DNA of 64,000 nt from Actinophytocola sp963825445 (GTDB lineage Bacteria; Actinomycetota; Actinomycetes; Mycobacteriales; Pseudonocardiaceae). The position numbers and the translations under genes were made by a program. How positions within the stretch are numbered: the first letter of the stretch is position 1; each line of letters opens with the position of its first letter. Positions 25,347 through 32,996 of the stretch are shown piece after piece. The DNA lies in assembly GCA_963825445.1 (NCBI GenBank), contig CAWGTM010000019.1, positions 62,001 to 126,000 on the forward strand. Reading direction: 5' to 3'. The notes under the pieces were generated by a model that saw only the letters and a list, made by a program, of their open reading frames with translations, was not told the origin of the DNA and searched no databases.

Positions 25347-27575
25347 ATGAGGCGTCGTTTTACCGTCGTGGCAACAGTTCTCGCCTGTCTCGCCGTCGGG
25401 GTGGCCGTCGCGGACGGGACCCCCGACCGTCATGGCGGGCTGCGGCTCGAGTCGTTGTCCGGGCCCGCGAAGTACGTCAGCGGCGGCGCGGCCAGGGTGC
25501 GGGTGGTGGTCCCGAGGTCGACCCCGCTGGACGCTGCCAAGGTCGCGGTGAACGGGGTCGACGTCACCGACTCCTTCGTGCCCGACGACCAGGCGCCCCA
25601 CGCGCTCGAAGGGGTCGTGCGCGGATTGCCGGTCGGCACGAGCACCGTGTCCGCGTCGACCTCCCGGCGCGACCGGACCAGCCTGAAGCTCGTGAACCAC
25701 CCGGTCACCGGACCGATGTTCTCCGGGCCCCAGCAGCCGGACTTCTTCTGTTCCACTCCCGGGCACCTCGCCGGGTTCGATCTCACCGGCCCGTTCCTCG
25801 ACGACGACTGCTCCCTCGAGACCCGGGTCGGCCACTACTACCGCACCACCGCGAACACCTGGGCGCCCTACGACCCGGCCGCGCCACGGCCCGCCGACAT
25901 GAGCACCACCCCGTCGGGTGTGGACTTCGTGATCCGCTGGGAACGCGGCACGATCAACCGGTTCATCTACACGATCGCCGTGCTCGACCCTTCGGTGAGC
26001 GGGCCGGCGACGTTGCCGCACTGGAACCGCAAGCTGATCTACTACTTCGGCGGCGGTGTCGGGATCGGGCACTACCAGGGCTCGAACAACCAGGGCGAGT
26101 CCCGCTACGACTACGGACTCGGCCAGGGATACGCGGTCGCTTGGTCGACCGGGACCAAGGCCAGCACGCACTACAACCTGGTGCTGGGCGGCGAGACCGC
26201 CATGATGGTGAAGTCGCGGTTCGTCACCGAGTACGGCGACCCGGCGTACACGGTCGGGCTCGGCGGCTCCGGTGGCGGCATCCAGCAGTACGTCTACGGC
26301 CAGAACCACCAGGGCCTGCTCGACGGCGCGATCCCGCAGTACTCCTATCCGGACATGGTCACCCAGACCATCCACGTCGGCGACTGCGAGCTGATCGAAC
26401 GCTGGATGGACCAGAAGGTGCTCGCCGACCCGACGTCGAAGTGGCGACAGTGGACCAATCGCACGGTGATCGAGGGACTGTCCGCATCGGACACCGTGGC
26501 GAACCCGTACGCACAGCTCACGCCCTGGCTCGCGGCGCCGGGGTCGAGCGAGTGCATCAACGGGTGGCGTGGCCTGTCGCCGCTCGCGCTGAACCCGAAG
26601 TACGGCACGGCGCCGGGGATCACGCCCGAGCAGCAGGCGTCGGTCGAGTGGACACACTGGAACGACGCGGTGAACGTGTACGGCCGCGACCCCGACACCG
26701 GCTACGCGCGGTCCACCTGGGACAACATCGGCGTCCAGTACGGCCTGAAGGCACTGGTGGACGGTGACATCACGCCCGCCGAGTTCCTCGACCTGAACGC
26801 GGACGTCGGCGGGTGGAAGGAGCCGCAGGACGCCGTCCAGGAGGGCTGTCCGTTCGTCGTGCAGGCCTGTCCGTCCGATGTGGACGTCTGGAGCGCGCGG
26901 AACATCACCCCGCCTTCCGCGAACGGCGTGCGGTCGCGCACCGAGGGCAATGTCGAGGCCATGCGGGCCGCCTACCGGTCCGGCCTCGTGTTCGACGGGA
27001 AGATCGACATCCCGATCATCGACTGGCGCCACTACCTCGAGGCCGAGTTGGACATGCACAACGCGCGGCAGTCCTTCGCTTCGCGCCAACGCATGCAGGA
27101 CTCTCGGGGAACGGCCGCGAACCAGGTCGTGTGGTTCACCGATGCCCGTCCGGCCCGGGCGTTCGACCAGACCCCGATGGCGCTCGCCGTGATGGACGAG
27201 TGGCTGACGAACCTGCGCGACCGCCCGTGGCGCGGCGTGGTGGGCAACAAGCCGGCCGCCGCCGTGGACAGCTGCTTCGCGACCGACGGGTCCCTGCTGT
27301 ACAGCGGACGGGACGCGTGGCGGGGCATCCTCGACCGCGGCCCCGCCGGCGCCTGCACCCAGCGGTTCCCGATCAACGAGACGTCCCGCACGGTCGCGGG
27401 CGGCCCGTTCGACGAGCAGCACTACAAGTGCGCGCTGCAGCCGGTGTCGACGGCGATCGACCGCGGCTTGTACGGGACGTGGCGCCCCGGTCAGGCCGAT
27501 CGGTCTCGGCTGGAGCAGATCTTCCCGACCGGCGTGTGCGACTACCGCAGGCCCGACGTGGGCAGGCCGCGCTAG
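25347..27575 (+). CDS. Secreted DUF6351 family protein (alpha/beta-hydrolase-like)
   Basis: A 742-residue exported protein: signal MRRRFTVVATVLACLAVGVAVA, an Ig-like N-terminal part (residues about 30-115), then a hydrolase-like body. The nucleophile-elbow motif is VGLGGSGGGIQQYVYG (residues about 307-322), preceded by GYAVAWSTGTKASTHYN. Several Cys pairs fit extracellular disulfides. The RBS GGGGAGGA precedes ATG 25347. It stands alone downstream of the pectin regulator, so a link to polysaccharide or ester breakdown is possible but not shown. Activity unassigned. Confidence 0.8.
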   Translation: MRRRFTVVATVLACLAVGVAVADGTPDRHGGLRLESLSGPAKYVSGGAARVRVVVPRSTPLDAAKVAVNGVDVTDSFVPDDQAPHALEGVVRGLPVGTSTVSASTSRRDRTSLKLVNHPVTGPMFSGPQQPDFFCSTPGHLAGFDLTGPFLDDDCSLETRVGHYYRTTANTWAPYDPAAPRPADMSTTPSGVDFVIRWERGTINRFIYTIAVLDPSVSGPATLPHWNRKLIYYFGGGVGIGHYQGSNNQGESRYDYGLGQGYAVAWSTGTKASTHYNLVLGGETAMMVKSRFVTEYGDPAYTVGLGGSGGGIQQYVYGQNHQGLLDGAIPQYSYPDMVTQTIHVGDCELIERWMDQKVLADPTSKWRQWTNRTVIEGLSASDTVANPYAQLTPWLAAPGSSECINGWRGLSPLALNPKYGTAPGITPEQQASVEWTHWNDAVNVYGRDPDTGYARSTWDNIGVQYGLKALVDGDITPAEFLDLNADVGGWKEPQDAVQEGCPFVVQACPSDVDVWSARNITPPSANGVRSRTEGNVEAMRAAYRSGLVFDGKIDIPIIDWRHYLEAELDMHNARQSFASRQRMQDSRGTAANQVVWFTDARPARAFDQTPMALAVMDEWLTNLRDRPWRGVVGNKPAAAVDSCFATDGSLLYSGRDAWRGILDRGPAGACTQRFPINETSRTVAGGPFDEQHYKCALQPVSTAIDRGLYGTWRPGQADRSRLEQIFPTGVCDYRRPDVGRPR

Positions 27576-27653
27576 GCGGGAATGTATCTCCGGCGGAGAC
27601 CGGATGGACCGAACCTCGGATCATCCCGGTACACGACTTCGCCGGAGGACCGT

Positions 27654-28256
27654 ATGAACGACCAGGCGCGGACTGCCGTGCTGAACTGGAAGCAGGCCGT
27701 GGACGCCGCCGCCGACACGTCCGCGCCGGCGGGCGCCCCCACGCAACATCCGGTTGTCCGGCGCAAGTTGACACCGGAGGAGACCGCCATCGCGCGCTCG
27801 GTGTTCGGCGACGCGCTGGACACCAGCCAGATCGAGCTGACCGACACCGGCGTCCCCCTGGCCGGTGACAACGCGGTCGCGTTCCCCAACCTTGTCCGCT
27901 TTCCGCCGGGCACCCTGTCCCAGCCGGGCGCCACCTTCAACGGCTGGCTGGTCCACGAGCTGACCCACCTCTGGCAGTACCAGCGCGGGCACACGGTGCC
28001 GCAGCTGGCCGTGGACGCCGCCGGCGGCGACTACGACTACGGCGGCCCCGGGGGTCTCGTGGCCGCGCACGAGGCGGGGAAACGTTTCGGCCAGTTCACC
28101 TTCGAGGAGCAGGGCAACATCCTGCGCCACTACTGGGAACGCACCCAACGGGGCGAGGACGTGTCGGCCTACAAGCCGTACGTCGACAGCGTCCGGTACG
28201 GCACCTCCGACGGCGTGTACCCGGAGCCCGCGCCGCCACCGGGCCAGCCGGTCTGA
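27654..28256 (+). CDS. DUF4157-like protein with HExxH metallopeptidase motif
   Basis: A 200-residue protein with WLVHELTHLWQYQRG near the centre (HELTH = zinc-binding HExxH) and a downstream GGLVAAHEAGKRFG. No signal peptide or membrane segment is evident. RBS CCGGAGGA precedes ATG. Related small proteins are annotated in actinomycetes as DUF4157-like or phage/toxin-associated peptidases; I infer a metalloenzyme fold but no substrate. It converges on the repeat-protein gene across a 14-bp hairpin. Confidence 0.7.
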   Translation: MNDQARTAVLNWKQAVDAAADTSAPAGAPTQHPVVRRKLTPEETAIARSVFGDALDTSQIELTDTGVPLAGDNAVAFPNLVRFPPGTLSQPGATFNGWLVHELTHLWQYQRGHTVPQLAVDAAGGDYDYGGPGGLVAAHEAGKRFGQFTFEEQGNILRHYWERTQRGEDVSAYKPYVDSVRYGTSDGVYPEPAPPPGQPV

Positions 28257-28260
28257 GTCA

Positions 28261-28293
28261 CCGGCCCGCGACGGGCATTCCGTCGCGGGCCGG
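28261..28293. terminator. Bidirectional stem-loop between convergent genes
   Basis: A perfect 14-bp stem CCGGCCCGCGACGG / CCGTCGCGGGCCGG with a 5-nt loop, 4 nt after the upstream stop and 21 nt from the convergent gene's stop. Confidence 0.85.
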
Positions 28294-28314
28294 CTCGTGG
28301 TGGTCGGGTTGTCG

Positions 28315-30324
28315 TCAGAAGCAGGTGCAGGAACCGGGGTCGCTGCCGTAGCTGTCCGAGTCGCCGGTCGATTCGCTGTCGGTGGACCCGCCGTAGCCGG
28401 CGTTGCCCTCCGGACCGTCACCGACGTCGGCACTGGCCGGGTCGGTGTCGTTCTGGTTGGGCGTCGAGTCGGCCGCACCGCTCAGCCCGTCACCGTCGGC
28501 GTCGTCACCGGAGTAACCACCGGTGTCCGCACTGGTGTCCGATGTGGACGTGTCGGAGTAGCCACCCGTCTCCGAGCCGGTGTCCGACTCCGCCTCGCCG
28601 CCGGAGTAGCCGCCCGCGTCGCCGCCGGTGTTCGCGTCCGCTTCGCCGCCGCCGGAGTAACCGCTGGTGCCCGACCCGGTGTCGCCGCCCGTGTCAGCGC
28701 CGGCTTCCGATTCCGCTTCGCCGCCACCACCGGAGTAGCCGACACCGTCCGAAGTGGCGCCGGCGTCGTCGGAGCCACCACCGCTGCCGTAGCCCTCGCC
28801 ACCCTCCGGACCGTCACCGATGTCCGTGCTCGCCGGGTCGGTGTCGTTCTGGTTCGGGGTGGCGTCGTCGGCTCCGGTACGGCCGTCACCGTCGGCATCG
28901 GACAGATCGCCGGCGAAGCCGCCGCTGTCGGGGGCGTCCGAGCTGTCCGGACCAGTCGGGGCGTGGTCGCTGTTCCCGCTGTGGTCCTCACCCGACTCGG
29001 GCCCGTCACCGATATCACTGCTGCTCGGATCGGTGTCGTTCTGGTTCCAGGTGGCGTCCTGGTTGTCGGGGCGGCCGTCACGGTCGAAGTCGGCGTTCGG
29101 GTCGTCGCTCTCCGGCGGGCTGGTGGGCGCCGGGTTCTCCACCCGGTCACTCGGGTAGCCCGCGCCCCCTTCCGGCCCGTCGCCGATGTCACTGCTGGTG
29201 GGGTCGGTGTCGTTCTGGTTCCAGGTGGCATCCTCCTCGTCGGGGAGTCCGTCACGGTCACGGTCGGGAAGCGCGTTCCGACGGTTCTGCTCGGCGGCCG
29301 CCGCCTCCTGCGCGGCGATCTCGAGCGCCTCGCGGTACTGGGCCTCCGGCCGGTTCTGCGCGCGCCAGGCGTTCTGCTCCTCCTGCGCCGCCTGTTGCTG
29401 CTCGGCCCAACTCTTCTTCGCCTGCTCCAACTCCTCCGGAGTGGGCATCGGCAGGGGCGAGGGCCGGAACTCCTTGTCGAAGCTGAGCGCGCCGCTCCAG
29501 TCGAACCAGTCGAACCAGCCCTTCTCTTCCGGTTTCTCCTCGGTCTTGGGCGCCGGCCCCTTGACCTCCGGGGGAGTGACGTCCTCCTCGAACGGATCGG
29601 CCGGAGTGGTCGTGTCGATCGTGCCGCCGCCGGGCAGCTCGGTGGAGGTGGTGAATCCGTCGGGGAGCGAGAGGTCGACGGTCCCGTCGGCGTTGCGGGA
29701 GACGGTCACCTCGGTCTCGTAGCTGCGCCCGTCGGGAGTGGTGACCGTGCCCTTGGCCTTGTAACTGCCCGAAACCTCGAGGTCGGGGGAGACGTTGAGG
29801 CTCAAGGTCGAGGAGAACTCGCCGTGCTCACCGAGGTCGACCTTGACGTTACCGCTGGCGTTGAACCCGTCCGGCCGCGGCGCGATCCCCGTGAACTGCG
29901 GCCCGGTGGGCGTCCCGACCCGAACCCCACCGCTCGTGATCCAACTCCCGGACTGCGGGTCGTAAGCCAAGGTTCCGGTGACCGAAACCCCGGGCCGCAC
30001 CGGAATCCCCCCGGAGATCCCGAACCCACTGGCCGGCGGCGCCGCCTCGAACATCGGCATCCCACGCGCCCGCATCTCGGTGACGACTTCCCGCGCGCGC
30101 AAGGAATCCTTGCCATAGACCCGACCGAGTTCGGTGCCGAGCTCCTGGTCGGTCATGGTCCGCACATTGAGGGCCGGCCGTGATTCCTCAGCCGCCGGCG
30201 CGACCGGGTCCGACGGCTCCGCAGCCGCCACCCCCGACCCCAACCCCACCCCGACGGACGTGATGGCGACCCCGAGCAGCATTCTGCCGGTCACCCCGAG
30301 CGGATGACCTGCTTTTCTCACCAT
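28315..30324 (-). CDS. Secreted protein with four Asp-rich repeats and a Gly/Ser-rich C-terminus
   Basis: A 669-residue exported protein of unknown function. Start at ATG 30324 (GGAGAGG upstream) gives a clean signal ending SGVAAAEP. The N-terminal domain (about 35-210) has beta-strand repeats (SGSWITSGGVRVGTPTG, NASGNVKVDLGEHGEFSS). A Glu/Gln-rich helix follows (about 285-345). Four repeats then carry DxDxDGxxDxxD-type loops followed by NQNDTDPxSxDIGDGPEGG, resembling thrombospondin-3-like calcium loops. Between and after them are low-complexity YSGG/DTGG stretches, and the protein ends CTCF. Probably a cell-surface or matrix calcium-binding protein; inference only. Confidence 0.75.
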   Translation of the reverse strand: MVRKAGHPLGVTGRMLLGVAITSVGVGLGSGVAAAEPSDPVAPAAEESRPALNVRTMTDQELGTELGRVYGKDSLRAREVVTEMRARGMPMFEAAPPASGFGISGGIPVRPGVSVTGTLAYDPQSGSWITSGGVRVGTPTGPQFTGIAPRPDGFNASGNVKVDLGEHGEFSSTLSLNVSPDLEVSGSYKAKGTVTTPDGRSYETEVTVSRNADGTVDLSLPDGFTTSTELPGGGTIDTTTPADPFEEDVTPPEVKGPAPKTEEKPEEKGWFDWFDWSGALSFDKEFRPSPLPMPTPEELEQAKKSWAEQQQAAQEEQNAWRAQNRPEAQYREALEIAAQEAAAAEQNRRNALPDRDRDGLPDEEDATWNQNDTDPTSSDIGDGPEGGAGYPSDRVENPAPTSPPESDDPNADFDRDGRPDNQDATWNQNDTDPSSSDIGDGPESGEDHSGNSDHAPTGPDSSDAPDSGGFAGDLSDADGDGRTGADDATPNQNDTDPASTDIGDGPEGGEGYGSGGGSDDAGATSDGVGYSGGGGEAESEAGADTGGDTGSGTSGYSGGGEADANTGGDAGGYSGGEAESDTGSETGGYSDTSTSDTSADTGGYSGDDADGDGLSGAADSTPNQNDTDPASADVGDGPEGNAGYGGSTDSESTGDSDSYGSDPGSCTCF
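28385..29270 (-). repeat. Four coding repeats of an Asp-rich ~33-residue unit
   Basis: Within the preceding gene the unit DxDGxxDxxDxTxNQNDTDP + DIGDGPEGG-like tail recurs at about 29165-29270, 28990-29095, 28800-28900 and 28385-28500. The first two have DATWNQND, the last two DATPNQND/DSTPNQND, suggesting paired duplication. Confidence 0.7.
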
Positions 30325-30518
30325 GAAGTGCCTCTCCATTCCCCGAACACGCGAGCAGAGTCACGCTATCCCGATCACGAGACTTGTTCGCATCGCCGAA
30401 GGACCACAAGAACCAACCGGTTCCCCCGAACGTCCGCCGCCGAAAGTCTGGAATCTGATCGGTGACACTCGCGGGAAGCGCCAGACACCACGCGAAGCTC
30501 AGCTGTCGTAACTGGGGA

Positions 30519-32765
30519 TCAGGAGGAGAGCGACCGCTCAAGTGCCCGGCGGGCCTTCTCTTCGGCGACCATCAGCGGGTTGAGCCGAACCTGCCGGGCG
30601 TCAGCCGCGGCCCAGAATTGACGGGCGTCCGACAGTCGGCCATTCGCCCCAGCGATGTTGCCCAGCCCGGTTTCGGCGCGAGCGGCCTCGAACATGCTTC
30701 CGCTGGCGTCACAGCTTGCGAGAGCTGCCGCGTACGAGACTTCTGCCGCTGAGTACTGATGCGAGAGGAAATACGTCCAACCGAGACAGTTGTGTGTCAT
30801 CGAGATGTCCACGTCCAGGTCCAACTCGGTAAAGGCATCCATGGCCTCCTGAGCGTGTCTCGCCGCTTCATCGTATTCGCCCAGCGCATTCTCGACGAGC
30901 GCTATTCCACGTAGCGTGATGGCGGCGTTCCGTGTCGCGTTCGCGTTCCGATACTGCTCGAACGCGGTGCGCATACTCGACAGTGCGGAGCGGTGATCAC
31001 CGCGGTAGTGATCGACCCACGCGAGGTTAGCGTTGGTGGTGGTGATGCCGTGCTCATGGTTGAGTTCGCCGAACCGCGCCAGCGCCCGCCGGTAGTAGCC
31101 TTCGGCGTCATCGAGGAGGCCGCGGTCGATGGTCGCGACGCCCAGGTTGTTGAGCGCGGTCGCCTGGGCCCAGCCGTTCCCGTCGGCCTCAGCCGCGGCC
31201 AGCGCGATCCGCTGACTCTCGACCCACGGGTCCCAGAGCTTGCTGACGAAGAAGTAGCTGCGTAGCGCGAACGCCAGTTGCCAGCTGTACGTGGGGAGCC
31301 CCAGGTCGAGCGCGACTCGGCACAAGGCGATGAGATTGGACCACTCCGCGTGGAACCATGCGAGCGCCCCATCGGAGTCGGCCATCGGTCGCGTGGGGAT
31401 CGGTGGTGTCGGAAACGTCACGTCCTGGCGATATCGAGTAGGCGCCAGCAGCCGGTCGGCGTTGTCTGCCGCGTGCAGCTCGGTCCCGATGAGCCTGGTA
31501 AGCGCGTGTACCCGCTTCTCATTACGGAGTTGGCTGGCCACTTCCGTGACCGCGAAGCTGCGCAGAAGGTCGTGCCAGTGGTAGCGGCCCGATTCCGTTT
31601 GCCTGATGAGGTGACCGTCCCGAAGGTGACCAAGAAGCCGTTCGGTGACCTGTTCGGGCAAGCCCGCTGTCGCGGCGGCCGCCGGCAGGTCCAGGTCCGT
31701 GCCGGGATGGGAGGCCAGCAACCCGAGCAGTTCCAGTTGATCGGGCGGCATCACGGTGATCGACAAGCGGAACACCGCCGCGACGTTGCGCTCGCCGTCG
31801 TCGAGTTCAGGCAGTCTGTTCTCGGCATCTCCGAGCCGCCGGTTGAGATCGGCGAGCCCCAATGACGGGTTCGCCCGCAGCCGAGCCGCCGCGATGCGGA
31901 CCGCGAGTGGCAGCCGGCCGCAGCGCTCGACGACGTCCCGCAGAAGGGCCTCGTCGTCAGCACCTTCGATGGGGTGACCTGAGAGGAGGGAACGAAGGAG
32001 GTCCGTTCCCTCCGCTTGATTGAGGACGTCGACCTGCACGTGGTGGGCGTCGTCCAGCGCGGCCAGTCGGTATCGGCTGGTGATCAGTACCCGGCACTTC
32101 TCCTCGGCCGGCAACAGCGGCACGACCTGCTCCGCGCTACGGGCGTTGTCGAGGACCACCAGGACCGCGCGCCCGCGCATCCGGTCGCGATACATGACGG
32201 CCCGGTCGTCGGCGTCGGCGGGGATCGCCTCGCCAGGCACCCCGAGCAGGCGCAGAAAGCGGTCCAGCGCGTCAGCGGGTGGTACCGCGGCCACGCCGGG
32301 GGTGTTCCCACGCAGATCCATGAACAGAGCGCCGTCAGGGAAATGCGATTCCATTCGGCGTCCACAACGCACCGCGAGTGCGGACTTGCCAACCCCAGCC
32401 ATGCCGCTCAGTACACACGGGCTCGCGCTGTCACGGAGCGCTACCAGTATCTCGGCCGTCTCGGCCACACGACCTGTGAAGTAGCGGGTGACCGGCGGAA
32501 GCCCGAACGGTGCCGTGGACCTGCCTTGGCGGCGGGCTCGTCGGCTACCACCTGTGGAGACCAGCAGCGCGGTCAGCGCGCCGCCCGTGCTGAGCACGTC
32601 ATCGCACATCGCCGCGAGTGACTCATTCGGTTGCGCGACCCCGTTTTCGACCTTGCTCAGATAGCCCTTGGAGTAGTGCACACGACCGGCCAGCCGACCG
32701 AGGGAGAAGCCAGCGTCGTTCCGGAGTCTGCGAAGCTCACCACCGAACGTGGCTGTCTCGGTCAT
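30519..32765 (-). CDS. XRE-STAND (NB-ARC)-TPR regulator
   Basis: A 748-residue signal-transduction NTPase. Residues 8-55 are an XRE-type HTH (FSLGRLAGRVHYSKGYLSKVE). The P-loop is GMAGVGKSALA (121-131). Walker B is RAVLVVLDNARS (about 213-224). A winged-helix region contains HWHDLLRSFA, and TPR-like helices occupy about 480-748 (ALNNLGVATIDRG, HNCLGWTYF, AETGLGNIAGANG). AGGAGG stands 6 nt before ATG 32765, choosing this over the upstream GTG/ATG frames. The architecture is that of actinobacterial AfsR-like/NB-ARC regulators without the BTAD domain. Target genes unknown; the secreted repeat-protein gene lies just downstream. Confidence 0.85.
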   Translation of the reverse strand: MTETATFGGELRRLRNDAGFSLGRLAGRVHYSKGYLSKVENGVAQPNESLAAMCDDVLSTGGALTALLVSTGGSRRARRQGRSTAPFGLPPVTRYFTGRVAETAEILVALRDSASPCVLSGMAGVGKSALAVRCGRRMESHFPDGALFMDLRGNTPGVAAVPPADALDRFLRLLGVPGEAIPADADDRAVMYRDRMRGRAVLVVLDNARSAEQVVPLLPAEEKCRVLITSRYRLAALDDAHHVQVDVLNQAEGTDLLRSLLSGHPIEGADDEALLRDVVERCGRLPLAVRIAAARLRANPSLGLADLNRRLGDAENRLPELDDGERNVAAVFRLSITVMPPDQLELLGLLASHPGTDLDLPAAAATAGLPEQVTERLLGHLRDGHLIRQTESGRYHWHDLLRSFAVTEVASQLRNEKRVHALTRLIGTELHAADNADRLLAPTRYRQDVTFPTPPIPTRPMADSDGALAWFHAEWSNLIALCRVALDLGLPTYSWQLAFALRSYFFVSKLWDPWVESQRIALAAAEADGNGWAQATALNNLGVATIDRGLLDDAEGYYRRALARFGELNHEHGITTTNANLAWVDHYRGDHRSALSSMRTAFEQYRNANATRNAAITLRGIALVENALGEYDEAARHAQEAMDAFTELDLDVDISMTHNCLGWTYFLSHQYSAAEVSYAAALASCDASGSMFEAARAETGLGNIAGANGRLSDARQFWAAADARQVRLNPLMVAEEKARRALERSLSS

Positions 32766-32996
32766 CGCCGACCTCCTGGACGTCCTGACGATTATGACAG
32801 CAAGGCCCACCGGTTCTCCTTTCCTGACCCCTCACGAAAAGGCTGCGGGCTGGCGGAACCGTGGACAACGGGTTTCGCGTTTCCTGTTCAGGTGAACCGC
32901 GAACTACGAAGGCTTCGGGCGGCTTCGGGCGGCAGTACCAAAACGGCTCCCCAGCGCGGTCGTCGTTGGATGCTGTCCAGCATCTGTTCTGTCTGG

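Noticed and set aside
28542..29486. Plus-strand open frames opposite the Asp-rich repeat protein
   Set aside because: Compositionally extreme Arg/Ser/Pro shadow of the repeats, without RBS or domains.
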